From NCBI GenBank assembly GCA_000697355.1, contig JNEN01000804.1, forward strand, positions 62,001-126,000: DNA of 64,000 bases. Direction: 5' to 3'. A model generated the notes under the pieces. It was not told where the DNA came from. It made no database searches and worked only from the letters and a program-made list of their open reading frames with translations. This DNA is from Syncephalastrum monosporum B8922. Its lineage: Eukaryota > Mucoromycota > Mucoromycetes > Mucorales > Syncephalastraceae. Below, piece by piece: positions 1 to 11,094 of this stretch; the stretch's first letter is position 1, and each line of letters opens with the position of its first letter. Position numbers and translations under genes: made by a program.

Positions 1-225
1 TTAATTTTTTGTTGCAATAATTAAAAAGTGATTCATTCTGTATACTCTCTGACTTGGATATTCGTAGTGCCTAGTGATGCGTCTAAAGCTGAAGTTGTCT
101 GTAGACAAGAGTGTGACTTTTACAGCCATATAACATATTTTAGCTGTCATGCGCCGCAGCTGAGATACACTTCTTTCACTTTCCAAATTCACTGCTCTCA
201 AAAAAAAAAAAAGAGAGTTGACAGA

Positions 226-2406
226 ATGTCACATACAAGCAGTGAGCAGTTGATCCAAAATTACTTTTCACAAGCGAGCGATCCAAAAGAGGCGATTGAT
301 GCCATTCAACGCGATCTCGGCAAGACTATCCTGCCAAACACTGAATTGCTGTACACGCTCTTGGAACTCTCGGGTTGCTCGCGAGCTCAGATTCACGAAA
401 AGTGCTTGGAAGTCTTGAAGCGGGCTCTCATTCAAACGATTGAAAGCGACGATTTCGGCTACGATCAGTGAGTCTCTGTTTCCATTATGTGTTCTGTATT
501 TGTCTGCATGGAGTGTCCTTACGCTGACTCTCGACTCGTTTGACAAGATACCGCACGCTTTTTCCGCGTGTTTTCAAATACATTGATAATGCGTACTTGT
601 ACCCGATACCAATGGCTTTGCTGAAGAAGTTTGAGCAGTTCATCGATGACGACGTACTTGAAGAGCTCAAGAATGATACCCAACGATTCGATGTAATAAC
701 ACGCACACACACATCTCGTAGTGGTACCCTAAAATTTCCATCGATCGCTGACATTGCTCCTCTAGAACTGCCCGCTTGTCGTAAAGCAACGCATCTGGAA
801 AAAGAACGAAGAGTTCTTCCAAACACATGTGCTCGCTTTGTTGAACGAGTACCATTATGATGAAAAGATTGACATGCTGGCCATGAACATCCAACCCGAC
901 AGCTACAAGGAGATCCTGAATACCAGGTATTCATCAGGTCAATCTATGGAGTAGTACACGCTAACTGAAGTCTAGACGGGAGCATTCGGTCGTGAACCGT
1001 CTGATACACATGATCAATGACGATCGGCAGCTCTATGATATGTTTGTCGATACGGCCCGACACATCTTTGGCTCTTCTCCCTACCAAAGCATCAGTGCAA
1101 TACGGGTCGACGTGCTGATGCGACTTCACGAGAAAAACGCGGACGAGGTAAGGTAGACCATGACCCATCTGTAGCTTGTCTAACAGAACCCTGCCAGGTG
1201 ATCTCCAAAGATGTTTGCCGTCAGCTGATCTTGGCCCTCGATACGAACACGCGGCATCTGGTGAGGAATGACGCGCTCATCAAGAGTATTCAGAAATGCT
1301 TCAAGCGCGTGTATAATGGCACGACTGCCTTCAAGTAAGTTGGGAGAATAACCATCGTTTGAGAATAGGGGAACACTGATATCTGCATAGCGACTACGCC
1401 ATGATTCTCATGGACCCACTTTACTCTACCTTCTTGGCATCCACCATCATCCACCTTTTGCAGCAGAGTGTCGAGGGAACAGTAAGTCGTTTCGTAGCTA
1501 TGGAGAGCAAGTGACATGACGTACAGATAACTGTTAGGCACCCAGCGGAGAAGTGGAGAGCATGATTGAATCGATCGCCAAGTTCCTCAACATGGGTGCT
1601 CAGATTCCATTCTATGCCGACAAGGAAAACGAGCTGCTCCCCTCGCTGGACAAACGGGCCGTCATGGATTTTGTGACGAAGCTGGCTATCCTCATATCGG
1701 AAGAAGAGGTACCGACTGCGCAGCGCGACATGACACCGATCGCGACGATCCAGGCGCGTGTGGGCGAAGATCAGGTGTGTCGCAAGATCTTTATCCAATA
1801 CTGTACCGCTCGTCTTGCTGCACGCGACATAAATACACTCTCGATTCTCTTACCCATCGTTGTGGATACGCTGCCGGAGAACGACGACAAGAACAATCTG
1901 GCGAGAGCCGCTCATATCTCTGCTTACGAGAGTCTCGGCAAGACCGTCCTCAATCTCATAACCAAGAACTATATGGTGGAGTGCGCTACGTCCTTGGCTT
2001 GGCGGACCACCCTCATGGACAGGTTTCTCTTCCGGCTTGCCAAGTGGAGCTACAAGATGCATCGCGAGCTGGCGCGCCTGCTAGTCAACTTTTATGCAGA
2101 CGAGAAAGTTTTGCGTGCTTTGGGCCAGCACGTCGCTGTGGTGGCTGATTGGGCAGAGTTCCTGTATTCTGTGGGAGTCAAAACGGATGATGTACGTGCC
2201 GCCTTGCCCCCCTCAGAGAAAGGGAGGTGTGATAACGCGAACTGACACTTTTTATGGTTTAGAACTTTTACGAGCTAGGTGCGATCTACAGTGAGCTCCT
2301 TGACCGGTCTGAGCATATGCTGGGCGGCACCTTCCGAATTGCGCCTAGGAGCGTGGTTTGGTTCCGGAACGAGTATCACAAACGGCTTGCTGAAGAGGAC
2401 CAATAA
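226..2406 (+). CDS. NELFB: NELF-B / COBRA1 homologue (negative elongation factor subunit B)
   Basis: Predicted 581-residue protein, almost the length of human NELF-B (about 580). Eight exons: 226-467, 548-692, 766-926, 976-1147, 1198-1334, 1391-1481, 1538-2191, 2263-2406. From memory of the family, the N-terminus (DPKEAIDAIQ, then LPNTELLYTLLELSG) matches the start of animal NELF-B, followed by the segments VVKQRIWKKNEEFF, NRLIHMINDDRQLYDMF and RVDVLMRLHEKNADE in the same order. NELF-B is a helical-repeat scaffold of the NELF complex, which holds RNA polymerase II in promoter-proximal pause. The start is the first ATG after a 12-A run; no earlier in-frame ATG fits. Other NELF subunits are not in this window, so a pausing complex in this organism is inference. 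Confidence 0.85.
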
Positions 2407-2556
2407 GGCGCGCAAAAAGAAATAGAGATAGTTCGTGTGTGGAGGGTCGGCCTTGCTCTAAAGCAGCAAGGAGCTAGCCCATTTATTGGCGGACTTCCCT
2501 AATTAAAAAGAGTGTGAGAAAAGAAGACGTCTTCAATTATTATTATACTGTACTAT

Positions 2557-3176
2557 ATGGAAAAAGGTGGCAGTGTCAGACAGCGTTCGCGCACAGACAG
2601 TGCTTCAGTCAACAGCCGGACCTCTACGACGGCCGAGCAGGAGGACCCGGCTGTAGTGAAGGCTCTGTTACGGAAACTCGACTGGCGCATCGTGCCCTGG
2701 ATCTTTATCCTCTACTTCTTGAGCGTCGAAGATCGAGCCAATGTCGGCTATGCCATGACCATGAACAAAGAGGCTGGCCACGACCTCATGTCAACAGCCG
2801 GACTGACCGCACGCGAAAACAACATTGGACTGGGTCTCTTCTATGTTGCTTATATCGCAAGTACTTGCATACAGGGTGGACCACCCTTTGCCTATTGTTT
2901 TGGCTGACCCATCCATAACAGGTCTTTGAAGTCCCGAGCAATTTGATCATGGCCCGCATGAACCCTGCTTACTGGCTGGCAAGAATCATGATTACCTGGA
3001 GTATTGTTACGGCTTGCATGGCTGCCATCTCGCAGGCCTGGCATTTCTATCTGTTGCGATTTTTGCTGGTGAGACACAGAGGTTTATAGTGCGAACGCTT
3101 CGTTTATTCATTCCATCACGCAGGGCGTTTTTGAAGCTGGTCTCTGGCCGGGCATAGGTACAGTGGATGAAGAGGC

Positions 3177-3217
<41 letters not shown>

Positions 3218-4417
3218 GTATATATATGTATATATATGTATATTCATCGATCGCTGTATAACAGCTTATTACACTACACTTTGGTACCAGCCCAAGGAAA
3301 TCTCAGTCCGCATTGGCGTCACTTACCTGGCAGGTCCAGCGTCCGGTAAGAAAGGGGAGACACCAAAAAATGCAACCAACGGATTTAACTTTTGGTTTGT
3401 AGGCGCCTTTGGTGGTCTGATTTCTGCAGGTGTCCAAAGGATTGATACCCATCAAAACTTCTACGGCTGGCAATGGTATGCCAAAGTGTTTTATTTGCAA
3501 TGGCCAAAAAATTCAAAACAATCTATGTATGAAGGCTTTTCCTGATATCCGGCGTCATTTCCGTCATTTTTGGCGTCTTGACTCTATTTGTGCTGCCCTC
3601 ACGTCCGGAGACAAGCAAGTCGTTTTTGACCGAGGACGAGCTGCTCCTCATCCAACGGCGCCTTGCGGCCACACAAGGCCAAGTGGATGCCCAGCGTAAA
3701 CAGATGAATGATTGGCGCAAAGTGCTGCAAGAACTACGCGACTACAAGGTGTGGTTATTTTCCATCCTTTATTTCACGCCCGTTATGGCCGCAACGTCGC
3801 TGGGTTATTTCTTGCCCAAGATTGTGCAAGAGATCGGCAGCTACACGTCCATCCAAGTCAGCCTGCTCAGTATCCCGCCTTACGTCTTTGGTGGCCTCAT
3901 GGTGTATATTCTGACGCGTCTCAGTGACCGGTGCGAGGATCGAGGCTGGTTCATTATCGGCGCGTCGGTGACCTCCTTCGTAGGGTTCACCATCCTGAGT
4001 TTCACAGCGCACGTCGGTGTGCGCTATTTCGGCCTGATGCTCGTGGCGGCTGGCACCTACCCTACCGTGCCCTTGGTAAGTCATCTATGCAATCGAGTGC
4101 GAGGCTCTTCTTGACACGACTGTGCTTCCCCTTAGAGCATGGCCTGGACGGCCAACTCCAAAGATGATCCGATAGCAGTGGCATCTGCGACAGGCATCGT
4201 CTCCTCCGTCGCCAACTTTGGCGCTCTTATCTGCACATTTGCCCTGTACTCTGGCTGGACGTCGGATGCGCCACGGTACGTGGGATCCAACATGATCAAT
4301 GGCGGTGCTATGCTGATTGCAGCGCTGTGTGCCGTCGTACTGAAATTCCGACTCCATGGCCTCAACAAACGCATTGATGCGGGCGACTATGAGCGTACAC
4401 ACAAATACTTTTTGTAA
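2557..4417 (+). CDS. MFS transporter of the anion:cation symporter / allantoate permease (Dal5-like) family
   Basis: Predicted 485-residue, 12-segment major facilitator. Exons: 2557-2856, 2922-3068, 3124-3157, 3265-3345, 3403-3475, 3535-4075, 4136-4417. Family marks are the first transmembrane start LDWRIVPWIFILYFLS, then RANVGYA, FEVPSNLIMARM and the GVFEAGLWPG segment before helix 5, typical of fungal Dal5/Tna1-like permeases for organic anions such as allantoate, nicotinate or similar carboxylates. The substrate cannot be read from sequence. The first intron must begin with GC (GCAAGT, at 2857) to keep the conserved YIVFEVP frame. The third intron (3158-3264) carries a TA-rich repeat. It converges on the next gene with 62 bp between stops. 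Confidence 0.85.
2857..2921 (+). other. GC-AG intron in the Dal5-like transporter gene
   Basis: The only arrangement that restores the conserved frame TAT-ATC / GTC-TTT-GAA splices at GC of GCAAGTAC and at ACAG. The donor otherwise matches the strong GTAAGT-type consensus, with C in place of T at position 2, as in other GC-AG introns. The alternative GT four bases downstream leads to a stop codon in exon 2. Confidence 0.75.
3180..3242 (+). repeat. TA-rich tandem repeat inside an intron
   Basis: A run of TA dinucleotides passes into four copies of the 10-mer TATATATGTA at 3201-3240. It lies wholly inside the third intron of the transporter gene and explains why that intron (107 nt) is longer than its neighbours. 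Confidence 0.95.
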
Positions 4418-4479
4418 TTACAGACAAATAGAGATAGCTAGGTAATAGAAAGAAAAACACGGAAGGGGATGGGGCACGT

Positions 4480-5514
4480 CTACTCCTGTTTTGACTTGAT
4501 CGCCTGGACGCGGTTTTCACGGTACGCCGCATAAAAGGCGGCAGCACCGGCTGGACTCACAAGCACAGAGCCCACCATGACGCAGAGGGTGGCGCCGATA
4601 CCGTCTTCAAAGAACACCCAGGCAAGCAGAGCGACCCACGTACCGACAATGTCGACAAAGAAAACCTCAGTCGAGAACAGCTGGCACAGAGCATCGAGGG
4701 GAGGGAAGCCTTGGTTGGACGCGTCGAGGTTATGCCAGAGGGCCAGAAGCGTCTCCTTGAAGTCAAGGCCCTGCACCTGGGTGCGGACATAGAGATAATA
4801 ATGGACGAGGATATTGATGACACCGAGGAAGAGATAGAGGCGTTCGACGGCGGACTTGCTGTCGGCCTGGCGGATCTTGCGGCGCGCCTCCTCCGTAAAG
4901 CTGGGCTCATCGACGGTGTCGGTGCAGGCGAGCATGCTCGAGGCAAACTTGCACAGGGGTGTAATCCACAGTGGCGCAAACTGCCACGCCGCGATCAGGA
5001 TGTGTTGCTGTTCACGGGGCAGGACATCGGCGGCCATAGCCACCGTGGGCAGAACATAGCCAATCATGATACTGAGGAGAATGGCATTGGCGCGCGACGG
5101 GTTGACGTGCGGGCGCGTGTTTTCCTGGTAGTAAAAAGTGGGAATCCATAGCAGAGGCAGGACGATCGAGATGCCCAGAAAGTTGGCCAGCACGCCCCAG
5201 AACGGCAGATACGTCAAAAGACGGTTGGCACCGCGTCGCGATCCTTCGACGGCCATAATGGCCAGCGCGACGCCGAACAGGGCGAGCAAGCTAGTGAGGA
5301 CATTGCTGCCCACGGGGTCGTGGAATCCGCAGTCGAAAATGTAAATGTAGAAGCAGAGGAAGCGATCGAGCGGGCCAAAGCCCGAGAGGACATGGGCGTT
5401 CCCGGCGTGGCATAAACTGCGAAGGGGCCCGGCGTAAGGCTGGAAGCCTTGGAAGTACGCCCAGGTGGTGGCAGCCATAGCAAGGCCTATCGCGAGGCTC
5501 GCGTAAAACTTCAT
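4480..5514 (-). CDS. Uncharacterised fungal multi-spanning membrane protein
   Basis: Intronless, 344 residues, with about eight hydrophobic segments and short loops; the first forms a signal-anchor at residues 1-20. Stretches such as GFGPLDRFLCFYI, AVEGSRR and GISIVLPLLWIPTFYY resemble, from memory, a family of uncharacterised membrane proteins common in Ascomycota (pattern: FGIKPLDDF, then EGSR, then LPMLWLPSY). No catalytic motif is obvious, and the function is unknown. The absence of introns contrasts with most neighbours. It converges with the transporter gene and diverges from U2A'. The start is the ATG that opens the hydrophobic N-terminus; no in-frame upstream ATG is better. Confidence 0.7.
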   Translation of the reverse strand: MKFYASLAIGLAMAATTWAYFQGFQPYAGPLRSLCHAGNAHVLSGFGPLDRFLCFYIYIFDCGFHDPVGSNVLTSLLALFGVALAIMAVEGSRRGANRLLTYLPFWGVLANFLGISIVLPLLWIPTFYYQENTRPHVNPSRANAILLSIMIGYVLPTVAMAADVLPREQQHILIAAWQFAPLWITPLCKFASSMLACTDTVDEPSFTEEARRKIRQADSKSAVERLYLFLGVINILVHYYLYVRTQVQGLDFKETLLALWHNLDASNQGFPPLDALCQLFSTEVFFVDIVGTWVALLAWVFFEDGIGATLCVMVGSVLVSPAGAAAFYAAYRENRVQAIKSKQE

Positions 5515-6260
5515 ACGTGTAAGCGCGTGCGTGGTGGAGAAGGAAGAAGTGGCGAGTGATGCGTTCTGCCGGGCGGGATTTTGTGGAACTGGCGGGAGAT
5601 GGTGTCAACCCAACCCCACGTCTTTTTTTGGTTTAACCCATACTGCATTTCTTTTCTTTGTCCTTGACGAACCGGTCTGACGGAGCACGACACAGCCATC
5701 CAAAGTATCATAGTATACGTGTGTATGTCGTTTAATTTCAACCAGACTTGGGTGGTGCGTACCACCCGAACCACGTAAAATTAAGAGAAAAAAAAAAAAA
5801 AGAAAGATGGTTAGCTCTACGGGCGACGTTGAGCCCACGGTCTATGATCCTTGACACACGTGTCATACGTTTTGATACATGGATTGCAAAGTATAAGCAA
5901 AATACACTACAATCGACTCACTGGCTATAGAACAGCACTGTGTCAATCCATGGCACTTTCGACGAGCAGCACTAAGTTTAATGTGTTGGATATGATGACT
6001 CCAGTAAACTCCGTCTACATGTATTCGAGTACATGGAGACATGAAGTAGAGATATGAGTACACGAACTCGATCGGCGATGAGGAAAGAAAAATATGCCTT
6101 TGCTTTGTATGTATGTTTATGTATGCAGCATGGCATGGATTAGTGCCATGGCGGTATGAGAGGCAAAAGTCCGCTTCAGGATTGCGGAGGAAGGCAGACG
6201 GGGAAAAAGCCTCTCAGCTCGTCTCGTTCTCGTCTTGTCAAATAGGTTGTCCTTTTAACA
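5515..6260. other. Divergent intergenic region (746 bp)
   Basis: Lies between two divergent starts and presumably holds both promoters. An A-run sits at about 5790-5803. I see no coding segment, RNA gene or repeat of note. Confidence 0.6.
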
Positions 6261-7256
6261 ATGAAACTGACGACGGATTTGATCAATGACTCCGTGTCAC
6301 GGATTAACCCACTGAAAGACAGAGAACTGGTCCTGAGAGGTAGGAGGAGCACGAACTGGCGACGCGTTCGCACTCATACTTACAGTCTTCTGTGTCAGAT
6401 TTGAAGATCCCTGTCCTCGAGAACCTCGGTATAACCAAGGTATACCATATTATAACTATAACTCTACTGTACTGTCTCTGGTGCATAACTGACGCTTCTA
6501 CTTCATTAGGACCTGAACGACACGATTGACTTTACAAACAACGATCTGCGTGTACTGGGCAACTTCCCCCGGATGCCTCGGCTGCAGAACCTCCTGTTGA
6601 CGAACAACCGGATCAACCGCATCGAGCCTCTTGACGAATTCATTCCCAATCTGAAATCCCTCATCCTCACCAACAATGCCATCCAAGAGCTCGGCGATCT
6701 CGAGCCCCTCGCGAAATGCAAACGTCTCCGTTATTTGAGCTTGGTGGACAACCCGGTCACCAAGAAAGAATACTACCGCCTTTACCTGATCCATAAAATG
6801 CCACAACTACGCGTCCTCGACTTTTCCAAAGTGCGCGACAAGGTAAATTCAAGAGCGAAGAAAAACCATGGTGTCCTGATAGATAGACATCCGTCTCACG
6901 CACTTGCATGGTAATGATAGGAACGTCAAGAAGCGGCCAAGCTGTTTGAGACGGACGGTGCAGAGAACGCGCTGTCCAAGTCGCTGGGCGATGCAAAGAC
7001 AAAGACATTCGAGGTGGGCGATGGCCTGGAGCAGGCCAAGAATGGAAACACACCCAAGCTCTCAGCAGAGGAACAAGCCAAGATTCGGGTACGTCATGGA
7101 TAATGCCGTAGCTGGCTTCAGTAATAGTAGTAATACTTATTCGCTAATACCCGCCTGTAGGAGGCTCTGAAAAACGCAACGTCCCTCGACGAGATCTCAA
7201 GGCTGGAGCGACTGCTCAAGGCAGGCCAAGTGCCCGCAGACCCCAAGAAGAAATAA
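6261..7256 (+). CDS. U2 snRNP protein A' (U2A'; Lea1 in yeast)
   Basis: 238 residues. Exons: 6261-6339, 6399-6439, 6510-6842, 6921-7088, 7161-7256. The start MKLTTDLINDS, the RDLKIPVLENLG segment, the leucine-rich repeats (DFTNNDLRVLGNFP, LLLTNNRINRI, LILTNNAIQELGDL, LSLVDNPVTKKEYYRLY) and the cap RVLDFSKVRDKERQEA follow human SNRPA1 closely in order and spacing. U2A' binds U2B'' and U2 snRNA stem-loop IV and is needed for U2 snRNP function at the branch site. The C-terminal tail is short and ends in lysines, without the acidic tail of vertebrate U2A'. It converges with the next gene with 205 bp between stops. Confidence 0.93.
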
Positions 7257-7461
7257 ACGCGTTCTGTTCTTTGCTTTTTTTTTTTTTTTTTGGTTGTTGT
7301 TGTTGCAAGCATTCTATCTATTCATGGCTTGAATCAAAGAGAAGGGAGGATATCAAAAGATGCAGATGGATGAAAGAGATTAAGAGTCAAATAGGATAGG
7401 ATAAGATAGAATGGAATAGAATAGAATGGGGTAAACTATCTATCTAGTTTTTTGGTTTTTT

Positions 7462-8025
7462 CTAGTTGCCTTCTTCTGGCAAGGCTTCGTATTCCATCTT
7501 GAGCTCTTTCATCTTCATGCCGACCTTGCTTCTGACCTCGTCTCGCATTTCATCCGAGGGCAACTTCTCAAGAAAAGAGTCAAAAGCATGCAAACACTCG
7601 TGCACGGCTTTCTCGGCTGTGACGCGGTCTTCATGATAGTAAACCGACCCAACTGACTCTTGGGCATATTCCATCTGCATGAAAATTGAGCAAGGAATAA
7701 GAAAGACATAAGGAAGACGTCAACGCAGGAAAAAGGCTTCTCGGGGTTACCTCATCCTTGGCTGCACCAAAGAGCTCTTCAATACGGTTCATGGCTTCTT
7801 CCATGGATTGCGCACTGTGAATGACAGAGCTCGAGCTCACCCATCGCCCTTGCATTCCGCTGCTGATGGCAGGAAGCTGTCGTCGTACTATTGTACACAC
7901 ACACACTATCTTAATATGAGCGCACTACACAGGCTGCAGCACATACCGAGAGGCACGGAGGGTCGAGCAGAGGGACGAGGCAAGACAGTTCGACAACGCT
8001 GAGCAATCGCGGCGATGCGGTTCAT
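7462..8025 (-). CDS. Small conserved-looking protein, probably mitochondrial, function unknown
   Basis: 142 residues from three exons (8025-7947, 7887-7751, 7674-7462, minus strand). The N-terminal 50 residues are rich in Arg, Ser and Ala and free of acidic residues (MNRIAAIAQRCRTVLPRPS), which looks like a mitochondrial presequence. The C-terminal half is a charged helix-forming region (HECLHAFDSFLEKLPSDEMR, then KMKELKMEYEAL). I do not recognise the family. All three exons join in frame through standard GT-AG introns of about 60-75 nt, so the gene itself is well supported. Confidence 0.65.
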
Positions 8026-8675
8026 GACGTTATGTTTGAAAAGGGAGAAGGCGTCATTTTTGCAACCCTTCAACCCAGACGCGTGCTTTAATTTTCTGCG
8101 CCCTTTCTTTCTCGGCTGAATTTTTTAGCCGCTCACTACATCATACCGATGATGTGTGATTTTATACAGTGATCGATGGGCCATGATAGCGCACGTCTCA
8201 TGTCAAAGTACAATAAATCCTTTTGTGTTGAGCACAATCGACTCTACCTGGGATACAGCCTGTCTGGTATCCGTTTGCGAGGAGGGAGTGTGCGCAAAAG
8301 CTTATGTGGAAAAGGACGCTCGTACCGATTATCCGGCCCAGAAACCAAAAATGCCTGCTGAGACAGCCAAGTGATAGTGATAGTGCTTGCTAAGGTATAT
8401 ATAACTCGAATAGGGTCTCAGTCCATCAAGACAGAATTGTATGGGTAAAGTGGGCTAATGAGAATGCATGTGTGGTAAATGTTCTATGTAGACTATGTGG
8501 TACAAAACACATACCGCATACATGAGAGCGTGGCAACACCGGGTCGACGACAGACAGGCAGCCAAGTGTCCAAAGTTACCGCTTTTAGAAAGTCTGCAGC
8601 AAATTTTCATTGAATGGCCTGCAGCTCGCTCTTGTTTCTCTTTTTTTTTCTTTTCTTTTGTTTCCACTCCCTTTC
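8026..8675. other. Divergent intergenic region (650 bp)
   Basis: Separates the small mitochondrial protein gene from DGK1. A pyrimidine-rich stretch (about 8630-8675) lies directly upstream of the DGK1 start. No other feature seen. Confidence 0.55.
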
Positions 8676-9532
8676 ATGACCGAACAAATCTTGGAAGAGG
8701 CACCGCTTCGCAAGCGGTCGGTCAACGGCCACGCAAAACAGCAGCAGTCAGAGGCTGTGGCAAGTGCAAGCCAGCCATCGCCCGATCGGTTTGGTCATAT
8801 TCAGCCCAATGGGAGCTGGGAGCTGCCTCGCAAAGCATTCCATTACTCCATCGGTACCGTTCGACCTACATGCATGGCCTAGAGAATACCTCTCTGACTT
8901 TTCCACCTACGGGTCCTCTATTATTAGGTTTCCTCGTGCTCTACCTGTACAAGAACGGCTATGATACCAGTGACATATACCCCATCCTGACCGCCTATCT
9001 TGCGCTGGTGGTGGCAGGCGAGCTGCTTCGGTTCTCGTTTGACGGGTTCAACGTGCTGTACTGCAACGTGATGGGTCCCTTGATGCGCAAGACTGAGATT
9101 CATTCGCGCGTGAATGGCGTCGTCTATTATCTCATGGGCTGTATCTTTGCCCTCTACTTCTTTCCGCGTGACCTCGCCTCGCTTGCCATCGTCTATTTGT
9201 CCTGGGCAGACCCGACCGCCAGCATCTGTGGCCGTTTGTGGGGCAAATACACACCCAAGTTTGGTAAAAAGTCTCTGGCAGGTTCACTAGGTGCGGTTGC
9301 CGTGGGTGCCCTCGTGACCTACTTTTTCTTTGCTGCTGCCTGGCCCGTGTCCTCATATGACAGCTCACGTTCGTCCATCCCCTTGGCGGTCCTGGCTCTC
9401 TACGGTGGCTGCGTCGCTGCCTTCTCTGAGGCCCTGGGCGACTGCCTTGGTCTGGATGATAACCTCGTCATTCCCGCTCTCTCTGTGCTCATGCTCTGGT
9501 TACCCTTGGTCTACTTTGGTTTGGGTGCATGA
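8676..9532 (+). CDS. DGK1: CTP-dependent diacylglycerol kinase (Dgk1-like)
   Basis: 260 residues, two exons (8676-8853, 8928-9532). After a hydrophilic N-terminus of about 50 residues comes WELPRKAFHYSIGFLVLYLY, matching the conserved start of the yeast Dgk1 (Hsd1) membrane domain, then NVLYCNVMGPLMRKTEIHS, LSWADPTASICGRLWGKYTPKFGKKSLAGS and the final ALGDCLGLDDNLVIPALS. Dgk1 is an ER membrane enzyme that phosphorylates diacylglycerol with CTP to make phosphatidate, opposing the phosphatidate phosphatase Pah1. Its substrate is also that of the DGAT2 encoded 25 kb away. The intron falls inside the conserved SIGF motif. Confidence 0.9.
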
Positions 9533-9918
9533 GCGCTTGATATAATCTCATATTATACATTCTCAGTTTTCATCCCATTATTTTGCGTGTAGATAGAATC
9601 CCCTCTTTCCTCTCCTCTCCTCTCCTCTCCTCTCCTCTCCTTTCCTTTCCTTTCCTCTCTCTTCCTCGCCATTGTCCTTTTTCTTCTCTTCATAGACTAC
9701 CTACTTTTCCTGTTGTAGATGTTTCACTCATTGTGTTCTTTATTTGTTTCTGCTTTGGTCAGGATAAAAAAAGATCCTTATTTTTCTTTTTAATTGTATG
9801 ATTACAAGCATTCGAAGAAGGGGAGGGCAAGGGCAACTTTTAGAGGGTATCGAAGTGTTTTTTTTAGTGTTTCGGAAGGTAGGTCTCTCTCTCGTCGTAA
9901 TTGGTTTAGTCATGCGTT
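9533..9918. other. Convergent intergenic region with pyrimidine repeat
   Basis: Shared 3' region of DGK1 and the CCCH gene. It contains the TCTCC tandem repeat listed separately and T-rich tracts on both sides. No coding potential seen. Confidence 0.6.
9610..9657 (+). repeat. (TCTCC)n / (TTTCC)n pentamer microsatellite
   Basis: Seven or so TCTCC units pass into three TTTCC units, all pyrimidine on the plus strand, in the 3' region of DGK1. Confidence 0.95.
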
Positions 9919-11044
9919 TTATGAGGACCGCGGCACACTGATAAGTGACGAGAACCCAAAGGGAGTGAGGCGGTCCGAGGTCTTGTTATCGGGTGTAGCA
10001 GCGGCTGTGCTAGCGCCTGTATCTTCCATATAGAACGGCTCGTCATCGTCGGCCTGGTGATGGTGAAGGTGACTGCTGTTGCTACGAGATGTGTAGGGCT
10101 CCAGAGAATCCTGAATCCTGTTGTGCAATACTCTGCTGCTCTTGAATTCCATCTCTTCTTTGGACTGAGACGGGATGGTGATTCCGTTGGGCTCGTCGTC
10201 AAAGTAGCCGTCTGAGCTCTTTTGGCGGAAGGCGCGGTGCCATGACGAAGAAGAGGACTGTTCAAAGGGCGAGTGCGCCATATCGAGGGGTTGGGCCAAG
10301 GGGGACATGTAGGCTCCCTGATGGAGCGTATCGGACGGAGATCGTTCGATGCCGCGTAGCGGAGTTGCGTGTTGTTGCTCGCGTGCTCTGCGCAACTGAA
10401 GCTCGCTGGGGGTGAGGAGGTCATTCAGCGAGGATGGCAGCATAGCATCGTTGATATCGTTGTTGCTGCTGTCTTCGTAGCCAGCGTACACGTCCAGGAA
10501 GCGCGAGGATTGGGGAATACTGCGGAGGGGCTGGGACTGGCCACGCGAGAGCGAGCTGGAGAGCATGCTTTGTGAGCTGGCGTGGGCGCTGGTGCTGATG
10601 GGAGCAGCGGACGAGGACGAGGAGGGATGCAGGAACATGGAGCGTTGCGCAAAAGGCGAGGAGGACGCGTTGAGCTCGGTGGATCGGTGGGGTGATGGCA
10701 AGTTGCGCAGGCTGCTCGAGCCAAAGAAGCCGCCATCGAGCGGCGACGAAGCCATCGAGAGCTTCTGGCGGTCCTGGTGATCGTACGAGGTCGAATAGAG
10801 GTCTTGCTGCTGGTGGTGGATGGCAGCTGTCAGGTGGCTAAACGAAGCCATGTGAGGGTGCTGGGCATCGGGACTCGTCGAATACATATCGTGGAAGTAG
10901 CTGGACCGGACGGGCGAGCCAAAATCAAGCGAGCCGGGCATGGGAAGCGGAGACCGCATGCTCAGACCACCTCCGTTACCATTTGCGGCACCCGAGGAAA
11001 GGCCAGGCGAGCCCAATGAAGATGCGAGGCCAGTGTAACTCATA

Positions 11045-11094
<50 letters not shown>

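Noticed and set aside
4557..5483. Alternative minus- and plus-strand frames across the membrane protein gene
   Set aside because: They are shadows of the 344-codon frame, with Ser/Arg/Pro-rich translations typical of off-frame reading of GC-rich coding DNA.
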